From Actinomycetota bacterium (GTDB taxonomy: Bacteria; Actinomycetota; Acidimicrobiia; Acidimicrobiales; RAAP-2): DNA of 7,199 nucleotides. The notes beneath the pieces were generated by a model, which made no database searches, was not told the origin of the DNA, and saw nothing but the letters and a program-made list of their open reading frames with translations. Shown here one piece after another: positions 1 through 5,723 of this stretch (position 1 is the stretch's first letter; each line of letters starts with the position of its first letter). The stretch covers positions 1-7,199 of the forward strand of contig WLKR01000054.1 of assembly GCA_009701115.1 (NCBI GenBank), in the 5' to 3' direction. Both the position numbers and the translations under genes were made by a program.

Positions 1-819
1 CGAGACCATGATGGCTTCGATACGGTCAACTTCAACCCGTCGGTTCTCTAGATCTACCGAGGCCACAAATCGACGCTCACCGTCAAAGCCCGGAGCAATG
101 CCTCGGCGCTGACCGAGGGTGACCAGTTGTGCGGCCGGTACCCGGCCAACGACCTCTTGGGTCACCCGGTCAAAGACTTCGGCCGACGTCAGTTCAATGC
201 GCTGACCGAGGAACTCTTCGCGACCGCGACTGGCCTCGATAAAGCAGACGTCTTGCGAATCGGGTTTGTTCCACGTTCGTAAGTTGAGTCGCTCGGCGTG
301 CACTCGCACTTCCTCTTTGTTCATTCCACCAATCGGCAGCATGAGACGGCGCAGAATGGGACCTTGGATATAACCCAGGACGTAACTCTGATCCTTCAGG
401 GGATCAACACTTCGTGTCAGCGTTGGTTGCCCATTCCGTAATTCCACGAGCGCGTGGTGGCCAGTGGCGACGGCATCAAAACCAAGTCGTTCGGCTCGCT
501 CAAAGAGGAGATCGAATTTGATTACTCGATTGCACTCAATGCAAGGGTTGGGCGTCAGCCCGGCGGCGTGATCTTCGACGAAGGGCTTCACTACGGCCGC
601 TTCAAACTCGGAGGTGTAATTGAAAATGTGATGGTCAATGTCAAGTGAGTGAGCGACACGTCGGGCGTCATCGACGTCAGAGACTGAACAGCAGCCCGAA
701 TCTGATGCGCCGCCCCAGAGCTTCAACGTCGCCCCCACAACATCGTGGCCCGCTTCTTTCAAGAGGGCGGCAGCGACTGACGAGTCAACCCCTCCGCTCA
801 TGGCCACCAAAACACGCAT
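1..819 (-). CDS. mnmA: tRNA-specific 2-thiouridylase MnmA (partial, C-terminus beyond left edge)
   Basis: Catalyses ATP-dependent 2-thiolation of wobble uridine 34 in tRNA-Lys, -Glu and -Gln in the cytoplasm, taking persulfide sulfur from a cysteine desulfurase. The window holds the first 273 residues of a protein that is usually about 360. Visible: the N-terminal PP-loop ATP-binding motif SGGVDS (residues 8-13), a GCC motif (42-44), NPCIECN with the likely catalytic Cys96, ATGHHA (118-123), KDQSYVLGY (142-150), and SQDVCFIE with the second catalytic Cys192, followed by TLGQRRGI (234-241) in the central domain. The frame is open to base 1. The ATG at 819 is chosen because the PP-loop begins only seven residues later, as in the family. 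It lies 29 bases downstream of the cysteine desulfurase stop, so the sulfur donor and the thiolase are adjacent. No Shine-Dalgarno is visible; a CAAACT box sits six bases before the ATG. Identification is very secure. Confidence 0.97.
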   Translation of the reverse strand, partial: MRVLVAMSGGVDSSVAAALLKEAGHDVVGATLKLWGGASDSGCCSVSDVDDARRVAHSLDIDHHIFNYTSEFEAAVVKPFVEDHAAGLTPNPCIECNRVIKFDLLFERAERLGFDAVATGHHALVELRNGQPTLTRSVDPLKDQSYVLGYIQGPILRRLMLPIGGMNKEEVRVHAERLNLRTWNKPDSQDVCFIEASRGREEFLGQRIELTSAEVFDRVTQEVVGRVPAAQLVTLGQRRGIAPGFDGERRFVASVDLENRRVEVDRIEAIMVS

Positions 820-825
820 ACTGAC

Positions 826-831
826 AGTTTG
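826..831 (-). promoter_or_regulatory. Possible leaderless -10 box (CAAACT) for mnmA
   Basis: On the minus strand CAAACT is followed by exactly six bases and then the mnmA ATG, the spacing expected if transcription starts at the A of ATG. It keeps the most conserved -10 bases (A at position 2, T at position 6) but has C instead of T at position 1. There is no Shine-Dalgarno in the 29-base gap. It lies inside an imperfect palindrome (821-835) that recurs at the aldehyde dehydrogenase start. No -35 box is evident. Read-through from the desulfurase gene is equally possible. Confidence 0.35.
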
Positions 832-848
832 CCAGCCGGCGGTGACTT

Positions 849-2018
849 CTACTTCTCTCCTCGGAGACGGTAGACCACGTCAGCAAAGACGGCAATGAGC
901 TGGTCGACATCTTCCTTGGTCGTTTCTCGGCCCATGGTGAAGCGCAGAGCGCCGCGGGCCTTGTCCTCAGGCATCTTCATCGCCTCTAAGACGTGACTCA
1001 CGACCGAAGCACCACTCGAACAACTAGCCCCGGCGGAAGCGGCAATGCCCGCGTTGTCCAGCAAGAACAACAACTCTTCGCTGGCTAGGCCCTCAACAGT
1101 GAGATGCGTACAACCCGGTACGCGGGTCTCTTCGGTCGCCGTGATAGCCACGCCTGGGATGTAGCGAAGCGCTGCTTCCAGTCGGGCGCGCAGGGCGCTC
1201 ACTCGTTCATTGACTTCCATGCGTTCACGGTCGACGACGCGACAAGCGGCGGCGAGCCCTACGGCGGCGGCTACGTCTACGGTGCCACCCCGGTGTCCAC
1301 GCTCTTGGCCTCCCCCGACTGAAACTGGGGAGAGCTTGATCTCTCGACGAAGAACTAGAGCGCCAGAATTCACTGGACCACCGAGCTTGTGTGCCGCGAG
1401 AGAAATCATGTCGATACTTTCGGTCAGCGCCGGTAAGTAGAGCCACGGCGCGGCTGCCACTGCATCGGTGTGCGAAATACCACCATCGGGCACGCCACCT
1501 GCAGTGATGCTGCCGACAACTGGAATCGGCTGGTAAACACCCGTTTCGTTATTGACGGTCATCACACTCACGATGGCCGTATTGGGCCCAACGTTTTCCC
1601 AAAGGGATGAGGTGGTAACGATTCCGAGATCATCCACATCGAGAAACCGGACACGAACATCATCAAACTCATCGGCCAACGCCAAGGCCGTATTCAGCAC
1701 GGCGTGGTGTTCCGTAGGCGAAATAACAATGTCACTGACTTCGTGGTGTTGGCGATGTTCACGAACGACTCCGGAAATCGCGAGGTGGCATGACTCCGTG
1801 CCACCTCCGGTAAATATCACTTCGTGGGACGGTTGACCGACAAAGTTAGCCACGATGTCGCGGGCGTCCTCGATGGCCCGCCGAGCGGCGCGCGAAGCAC
1901 TGTGCATCCCCGAAGGATTACCAACAACACCGTGCTGCCACGGCGCCATAGCCTCGGCTACTTCATCGAGTCGCGGGGCACTCGCCCCGTGGTCGAAGTA
2001 GAAATTCTGCTCACTCAT
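849..2018 (-). CDS. Cysteine desulfurase, NifS/IscS (group I) family
   Basis: PLP-dependent class V aminotransferase-fold enzyme that converts L-cysteine to L-alanine and leaves a persulfide on its catalytic cysteine. At 389 residues it is close to the family norm (about 380-405). Visible: N-terminal FDHGASAP (8-15, the family's D-x-A-A-T-x-P), GNPSGMH (33-39), FTGGGTES (69-76), the PLP-stacking His104 in PTEHHAVL, VNNETG (155-160), HTDAV (183-187) with PLP-pyridine Asp185, the Schiff-base Lys211 in AAHKLGGP, and catalytic Cys333 in AGASCSSGAS, in a mobile loop with the same Cys-to-VL spacing as E. coli IscS, hence group I. Odd: the Gln that normally follows HxDAV, and hydrogen-bonds the PLP hydroxyl, is Ala188. 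The ATG overlaps the stop of the upstream dehydrogenase as ATGA, implying translational coupling. mnmA follows after 29 bases, so the main job is probably tRNA thiolation, though Fe-S assembly is possible. IscS versus a dedicated YrvO-like partner cannot be settled here. Confidence 0.95.
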   Translation of the reverse strand: MSEQNFYFDHGASAPRLDEVAEAMAPWQHGVVGNPSGMHSASRAARRAIEDARDIVANFVGQPSHEVIFTGGGTESCHLAISGVVREHRQHHEVSDIVISPTEHHAVLNTALALADEFDDVRVRFLDVDDLGIVTTSSLWENVGPNTAIVSVMTVNNETGVYQPIPVVGSITAGGVPDGGISHTDAVAAAPWLYLPALTESIDMISLAAHKLGGPVNSGALVLRREIKLSPVSVGGGQERGHRGGTVDVAAAVGLAAACRVVDRERMEVNERVSALRARLEAALRYIPGVAITATEETRVPGCTHLTVEGLASEELLFLLDNAGIAASAGASCSSGASVVSHVLEAMKMPEDKARGALRFTMGRETTKEDVDQLIAVFADVVYRLRGEK

Positions 2019-3379
2019 GATTGGTAGAAAGTCTTCACGTTTACAAACTCCTTGATGCCGTATGCCGAGAGTTCACGTCCAAAGCCCGAATTCTTTATGC
2101 CGCCAAATGGCAACTCGGGCAACGAGGCGACCACCGCATTGGCAAAAACCATACCGGCTTCAATGCCAGAAATAGCGGCGTCAACTTCGGCCTGATCGGT
2201 CGCCCAGATGGAGCCTCCGAGACCCCACGGCGTCGCATTGGCCAGAGCAATGGCCGCGGGCAAATCAGGCACAGTGTGCACGACCGCCACCGGACCAAAG
2301 AGTTCTTCACAGCCGGCGCGGCTCTTGAAATCAACGTCCACCAACACGGTGGGTGGGTAGAAAAAGCCGGGACCGTCCAGCGGCGCACCACCAGTGAGGG
2401 CGCGCGCGCCGTTCTTAATCCCGTCGTTCACCTGTGCGGCCAAGCCGTCGCGCTGAGCGGCACTCACCAGGGGGCCCACCACGGTAGAGGGATCCAGGGG
2501 GTTGCCTACTACTACCGAAGCCATAGCTTCAACGAAACGAGAGGTGAACTCCTCGGCCCGAGAGGCCACCACAATGAAGCGCTTCGATGCGATACAGCTC
2601 TGCCCATTGTTCTGAACGCGGGCCGTCACTGCAAAGGGAATGACGTCATCGAGATTGGCCGAATCGGCGATGATGAAGGCGTCAGATCCACCGAGCTCGA
2701 GGACACACTTCTTGAGATTGCGTCCGGCAATTTCTGCCACGGACCGACCGGCTCGCTCCGAGCCCGTCAGAGTGACGGCCGCCACGCGAGAATCGGCAAT
2801 GACACCTTCGATGTCCTCAACTTCAATGAAAGCATTTTGAAAAACACCTTCGGGAAAGCCGGCGCGGCGAAACAACATGCCGAGAAACTCGGCGCAGGCG
2901 GGGACGTTCGGAGCGTGCTTCAAAATACCGACGTTGCCAGCCATCACCGTGGGTGCTGCGAATCGGACGGCCTGCCAGAGGGGAAAGTTCCAGGGCATGA
3001 TCGCCAGTACGGCACCAATGGGGTCAAAGCGAATACCCGAAGCGGAACCACTGGTAGCGATTGCTTCACTCGCCAACATTGATTCAGCGTGCTCGGCGTA
3101 GTAGCGCATCGTCATGGCGCACTTGGCCACTTCACCCTTGGCCGCTGCGAAGGTTTTGCCCATCTCGCGTGACATCATCTCGGCTACAACGGGCACCTCA
3201 CTCTCGAGGAGTTCGGCCGCACGATTCATTAGCAGGGCTCGCTCCGCAAAACTGGTGTGTCGCCATGATTCAAAAGCACGGTGCGAACAATCAAGAACAC
3301 TCTCAATGCCGGCGGCATCGAGTGAGGGATAGGTGGCAATGACTTCGCCGGTAGTGGGGTTGGTGGCAACAAATGGCAT
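2015..3379 (-). CDS. gabD: NAD(P)-dependent succinate-semialdehyde dehydrogenase-like aldehyde dehydrogenase (GabD1 type)
   Basis: Aldehyde dehydrogenase superfamily enzyme, probably oxidising succinate semialdehyde to succinate with NADP+ or NAD+ in the cytosol. It is 454 residues, the short form typical of mycobacterial GabD1, which it resembles strongly from memory along its length (EMGKT near 72, PWNFPLWQAVRFAAP, GRVQNNGQSCIA-like block, ELPFGGIKNSGFGREL). Visible: oxyanion Asn131 in PWNFP, cofactor Lys154 in LKHAPNVP, TGSE at 205-208, general base Glu228 in LELGGSD, nucleophile Cys262 in NNGQSCIASKR, and EELFGPV at 358-364. All catalytic residues are intact. The ATG at 3379 follows the transporter stop by 12 bases and the gene ends in an ATGA overlap with the cysteine desulfurase, so it is probably part of one transcription unit. 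No Shine-Dalgarno is seen. The family is certain; the substrate is inferred from resemblance, and no GABA transaminase lies nearby to confirm it. Confidence 0.9.
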   Translation of the reverse strand: MPFVATNPTTGEVIATYPSLDAAGIESVLDCSHRAFESWRHTSFAERALLMNRAAELLESEVPVVAEMMSREMGKTFAAAKGEVAKCAMTMRYYAEHAESMLASEAIATSGSASGIRFDPIGAVLAIMPWNFPLWQAVRFAAPTVMAGNVGILKHAPNVPACAEFLGMLFRRAGFPEGVFQNAFIEVEDIEGVIADSRVAAVTLTGSERAGRSVAEIAGRNLKKCVLELGGSDAFIIADSANLDDVIPFAVTARVQNNGQSCIASKRFIVVASRAEEFTSRFVEAMASVVVGNPLDPSTVVGPLVSAAQRDGLAAQVNDGIKNGARALTGGAPLDGPGFFYPPTVLVDVDFKSRAGCEELFGPVAVVHTVPDLPAAIALANATPWGLGGSIWATDQAEVDAAISGIEAGMVFANAVVASLPELPFGGIKNSGFGRELSAYGIKEFVNVKTFYQS

Positions 3380-3385
3380 AGTGGC

Positions 3386-3391
3386 AGTTTG
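3386..3391 (-). promoter_or_regulatory. Possible leaderless -10 box (CAAACT) for the aldehyde dehydrogenase
   Basis: Minus-strand CAAACT lies exactly six bases before the ATG at 3379 and directly abuts the transporter stop codon. The sequence around it is nearly the same as at the mnmA start (CAAACTGCCACT versus CAAACTGTCAGT, each followed by ATG). The spacing fits a leaderless transcript, but the first base is C rather than T and no -35 is seen, so an internal promoter is only a suggestion. Co-transcription with the transporter is also plausible. Confidence 0.35.
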
Positions 3392-4627
3392 TCAGGCGCT
3401 AGGGGTTGGCGTATCACCCATGACAGAGATGAAGCGCGGCGCGGTGGCACGAACGGCCAAGTAGACACAGACCATCAAGCCCGTACTGATCAGGGTCACC
3501 GGACGCAGCCCGAATCGGTGGACAAAGAAACTCTGAGAGAAGGCGCCCAGCGGGTAGGCCACCGACAAACTCATGGTGTAGAGCGACAGGATCCGAGAGC
3601 GTTCGCCGCCAGGGGCGTGGATTTGCACAACGGAGTTCAGGCCAGTCAGGGTCCCGATGTAGGCAGCGCCCACAACAACCATGACCACAACGGCCACGCT
3701 CAAGGTGGGACTCACCGCGTAGCCCGCCAGACCCACAATCATGACGATGAGCGAACCCTCTAAGACCTTGAGGCGAGACGTTCGAGCCGCAAGCGCGGGC
3801 AGGAGGATGGCACCCAGCACGGCGCCTACCCCTTGGGCGGTGACGAGGGAACTCGTCCCCACCTCGCCGGCGTGAAAGACCTCAATGGCCATAGTGGGAA
3901 CGAAGGAAATGAAGGGACTCAGAATGAACGCAATCACCGCGATACTCAAAATGGGCGAGCGAGTACCGCGGACCGCCATGGCGGTCTTGGCTCCATGTCG
4001 AATCTGATCAAAGAGATGACCCACCGGCGCAACCAACTGGCGGGGTCGACTTTTCACGAATCCGTAAATCAAGACGACGAAGTAGAACGTTCCGGCATTG
4101 ATCGCGAAGCACCAACCCGCTGAACCAAAACCCATGACGACGCCGGCCAACATCGGGCCAATAATCCGTCCGAGATTGAACTGCGCCGATGATAAGGAAA
4201 CGGCGGCTAGTACTTCATCGGTGTCGACAAGATCACGGAGCAACGACTGCCAACTCGCCCAGGAAGCTGCTCCGGCAAAGCCCTCCACAATGGCAATCAG
4301 AACTGCTTGAATTGGTTGGAGATGACCAGTGAGATAGAGGACGGCCAACGTTGTGGCGCACAGGGCCATGACACCGTTCGAGATCTGAATGATTCGCTCC
4401 CGGCTCATCCGGTCCGCGAGGGCACCACCAACCGGTGATGCAATGGCACTGGGCATCCAGGCCGCCAGCGTCAAGATTCCCAGCCATACGGCGTTGTGCG
4501 TCGTGACCTGGAGATAGACCCCCATGGCCACTGACTGCATCCAAGTGCCCGAGGAGGAGACAAAGGAACTAACGAGGGCAAATCGAAAACTGCGATGGCG
4601 TAACGGTGCAAAGGACGTTGAAGCCAT
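3392..4627 (-). CDS. Major facilitator superfamily transporter (EntS/DHA3-like efflux permease)
   Basis: Integral membrane secondary transporter, probably a proton-driven exporter; the substrate is unknown. It is 411 residues, with hydrophobic stretches compatible with 12 transmembrane helices in two six-helix halves and a basic central loop near 192-212. Visible: the N-terminal FAPLRHRSFR typical of this branch, WMQSVAMG in helix 1, MFS motif A GGALADRMSRER (67-78) between helices 2 and 3, and LGRIIGPMLAG (152-162) in helix 5, a signature shared with the EntS/MFS_3 group. A C-terminal tail of about 15 polar residues follows the last helix. The ATG at 4627 is chosen because the family N-terminus fits and a TAGCGT box lies six bases upstream. 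The dehydrogenase follows after 12 bases, and a sirtuin gene diverges across 36 bases. Neither neighbour identifies the cargo. Family call secure, substrate unknown. Confidence 0.92.
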   Translation of the reverse strand: MASTSFAPLRHRSFRFALVSSFVSSSGTWMQSVAMGVYLQVTTHNAVWLGILTLAAWMPSAIASPVGGALADRMSRERIIQISNGVMALCATTLAVLYLTGHLQPIQAVLIAIVEGFAGAASWASWQSLLRDLVDTDEVLAAVSLSSAQFNLGRIIGPMLAGVVMGFGSAGWCFAINAGTFYFVVLIYGFVKSRPRQLVAPVGHLFDQIRHGAKTAMAVRGTRSPILSIAVIAFILSPFISFVPTMAIEVFHAGEVGTSSLVTAQGVGAVLGAILLPALAARTSRLKVLEGSLIVMIVGLAGYAVSPTLSVAVVVMVVVGAAYIGTLTGLNSVVQIHAPGGERSRILSLYTMSLSVAYPLGAFSQSFFVHRFGLRPVTLISTGLMVCVYLAVRATAPRFISVMGDTPTPSA

Positions 4628-4633
4628 GCAAGG

Positions 4634-4639
4634 ACGCTA
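4634..4639 (-). promoter_or_regulatory. Putative leaderless -10 box (TAGCGT) for the MFS transporter
   Basis: On the minus strand TAGCGT matches TANNNT and is followed by CCTTGC and then the ATG, so a transcript would start at or near the start codon. No Shine-Dalgarno precedes the ATG at a usable distance. The expected -35 position for this promoter (roughly 4657-4662) falls on the -10 box and start region of the divergent sirtuin gene, and no good -35 sequence is visible. Confidence 0.5.
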
Positions 4640-4651
4640 GTCGGGTCGCAC

Positions 4652-4657
4652 TACTCT
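4652..4657 (+). promoter_or_regulatory. Putative leaderless -10 box (TACTCT) for the Sir2 gene
   Basis: TACTCT matches TANNNT and is followed by CCCTCC and then the GTG start at 4664, the spacing of a leaderless transcript. The preceding bases are pyrimidine-rich and contain no Shine-Dalgarno, which supports initiation without a leader. The expected -35 position would overlap the transporter's -10 box and start codon; no TTGACA-like hexamer is found at the right distance. Confidence 0.5.
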
Positions 4658-4663
4658 CCCTCC

Positions 4664-5437
4664 GTGCCAACGAACGAGCTACAACTCGCACACCGCATGG
4701 TGGCCGAAGGTCAGCGCGTCGTACTGCTGACGGGTGCGGGGATATCCACGGCATCGGGCATTCCCGACTATCGCGGACCTGATGGTGTCTGGACGAAAAA
4801 TCCCGGTGCGGAAGTGCGGGCCCACATTGACGTTTGGATGACGGACGTAGAGGTGCGGCGGGCCGGATGGCAACGTCGAGCCAATATGTCCTGGGGAACC
4901 GTCCAACCCAACGCGGCTCATTATGCGGTCGCTGACTTTGCCCTACGAGAGACCCTCGACGTGGTGGTAACGCAAAACATCGATGGCCTCCATCAGAAGG
5001 CGGGACTCACCGGGGAACGGCTCATTGAAATCCACGGAACGGTGCACGAGTCACTCTGCATGCGCTGCGGTTCGCGTGGTCCCATCGAGCTCATCATTCT
5101 GCGAGTGGAGGCCGGCGACTCGGACCCCCGCTGTGAGGCCCCGTCCGGCGACAACCGTTGTGGTGGCATTTTGAAGGCCGCCACTATTTCCTTTGGCCAG
5201 TCACTCATCATCGAAGATCTGAACCGGGCCGAGCGGGCAGCCCGTGAGTGCGACGTGTTCATTGCCGCCGGTTCAACGCTCGGGGTCTACCCCATTGCGG
5301 CGATTGTGCCTGTGGCGCATAGAGCTGGAGCGAAGATCATCATCGCGAATGGCAGCCCCACTGAGATGGACGCGCTGGCCGACATCGTGGTCGCTGGCGA
5401 CCTCACCGAGACGTTGCCAGCGATACTGGCTGGTTAG
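4664..5437 (+). CDS. cobB: NAD-dependent protein deacylase, Sir2 (sirtuin) family
   Basis: Cytosolic enzyme that removes acetyl or other acyl groups from lysines, consuming NAD+ and giving nicotinamide and O-acyl-ADP-ribose. It is 257 residues, a typical minimal sirtuin without extensions. Visible: GAGISTASGIPDYRGPDGVWT (24-44) of the Rossmann NAD site, QNIDGLH (104-110) with Asn105 and Asp107, catalytic His124 in EIHGTVHE, four zinc cysteines (132, 135, 157, 166), ISFGQS (175-180), and GSTLGVYP (203-210). GVWT and the wide C-x8-C second zinc pair resemble the SIRT6/7 branch more than E. coli CobB, so the symbol is generic. The GTG at 4664 is the only sensible start: a TACTCT box lies six bases upstream and the NAD motif begins about 20 residues in. 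It diverges from the transporter and its stop interlocks with that of the small membrane protein (TTAG). Deacetylase versus desuccinylase or other activity is not determined; the Ala-x14-Tyr-x2-Arg desuccinylase signature was not confidently located. Confidence 0.95.
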   Translation: MPTNELQLAHRMVAEGQRVVLLTGAGISTASGIPDYRGPDGVWTKNPGAEVRAHIDVWMTDVEVRRAGWQRRANMSWGTVQPNAAHYAVADFALRETLDVVVTQNIDGLHQKAGLTGERLIEIHGTVHESLCMRCGSRGPIELIILRVEAGDSDPRCEAPSGDNRCGGILKAATISFGQSLIIEDLNRAERAARECDVFIAAGSTLGVYPIAAIVPVAHRAGAKIIIANGSPTEMDALADIVVAGDLTETLPAILAG

Positions 5438-5559
5438 TTGTCGTCGTGCTTCTTAAGACGCGGACGCAGGGCAAACCAGAAGACTGAAAACAGGGTCACC
5501 ACAACACCGACGATGCCGAGGGTCTTCTTCTTGCTGCCGGTGGAGGATTCGTTGCTCAT
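5434..5559 (-). CDS. Small single-TM membrane protein of unknown function (41 aa)
   Basis: Not recognised as a known family. The N-terminus is short, Ser-rich and polar (MSNESSTGS), followed by KKK, one hydrophobic helix of about 19 residues (LGIVGVVVTLFSVFWFAL, roughly residues 14-32), then a basic-acidic tail RPRLKKHDDN. This is the layout of a small membrane-anchored protein; with positive charge on both sides, orientation is uncertain. The ATG at 5559 is preferred because TACCAT stands exactly six bases upstream. An in-frame TTG at 5649 would add 30 residues but would run through the 11-bp hairpin and the likely promoter. The TAA overlaps the sirtuin TAG on the opposite strand (TTAG, 5434-5437). 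It lies downstream of ileS on the same strand but about 164 bases away, so it is probably transcribed separately. Likely real given the clean membrane topology and promoter, but unproven. Confidence 0.65.
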   Translation of the reverse strand: MSNESSTGSKKKTLGIVGVVVTLFSVFWFALRPRLKKHDDN

Positions 5560-5565
5560 ACCCCC

Positions 5566-5571
5566 ATGGTA
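5566..5571 (-). promoter_or_regulatory. Putative leaderless -10 box (TACCAT) for the 41-aa protein
   Basis: Minus-strand TACCAT matches TANNNT and is followed by GGGGGT and the ATG at 5559. The G-run touches the start codon and is too close to act as a Shine-Dalgarno, so a leaderless start is the better reading. The hairpin at 5578-5603 covers the position where a -35 element would be. Confidence 0.5.
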
Positions 5572-5577
5572 CGGCGA

Positions 5578-5603
5578 TACCCCGAGGTTTGCACCTCGGG
5601 GTA
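5578..5603 (-). terminator. Perfect 11-bp inverted repeat with 4-base loop: terminator-like hairpin or operator
   Basis: The arms TACCCCGAGGT (5578-5588) and ACCTCGGGGTA (5593-5603) are fully complementary around a four-base loop (TTGC on the plus strand). The stem is GC-rich and would be stable as RNA on either strand. No U-run follows on either strand, so it is not a classical intrinsic terminator, but actinobacterial terminators often lack the U-tract. On the minus strand it is about 120 bases after the ileS stop and just upstream of the small protein's -10 box, so it could end ileS transcription, serve as an operator palindrome over the -35 region, or both. The structure is certain, the role is not. 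Confidence 0.55.
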
Positions 5604-5695
5604 GCAATACTTCGAACGGCTGTGCTTTAGGCCTGTCGGTCCGCTTCAATCACGCATTCAAGCGACACCTTGCGAGAAACCATGAGGCTGTTGCC

Positions 5696-5715
5696 TTCGA
5701 GGACAACCTCTCGAA
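5696..5715 (-). terminator. Weak imperfect hairpin just after ileS
   Basis: Starting 8 bases after the ileS stop, the minus strand can pair TTCGAGAGG with CCTCGAA (6-7 base pairs with one bulged A) around a short loop. No T-run follows. It is much weaker than the hairpin at 5578-5603 and may be chance; it is listed because of its position immediately downstream of ileS. Confidence 0.2.
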
Positions 5716-5723
5716 AAGATTCG

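Noticed and set aside
454..648. 64-codon plus-strand frame in a stretch without an obvious minus-strand start
   Set aside because: The minus strand here encodes MnmA, whose frame is open to the left edge and has all its motifs; the plus frame is a shadow.
2021..3082. 353-codon open frame on the plus strand
   Set aside because: It is antisense to the aldehyde dehydrogenase, whose catalytic motifs are all intact, and its translation is low-complexity and unlike any protein family. It is a GC-driven shadow frame.
4656..4663. GGAGGGAG on the minus strand as a Shine-Dalgarno for the transporter
   Set aside because: It lies 28 bases upstream of the ATG, too far; the nearer GTG after it opens only a four-codon frame ending in TAG.
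5611..5620. TTCGAAC resembling a tRNA T-loop
   Set aside because: No flanking five-base T-stem, acceptor stem or anticodon arm can be assembled around it on either strand.
5560..5649. N-terminal extension of the 41-aa protein from TTG at 5649
   Set aside because: The extra 30 residues would be translated from the 11-bp inverted repeat and the TACCAT box and are not hydrophobic or motif-bearing; the ATG at 5559 has the better start context.
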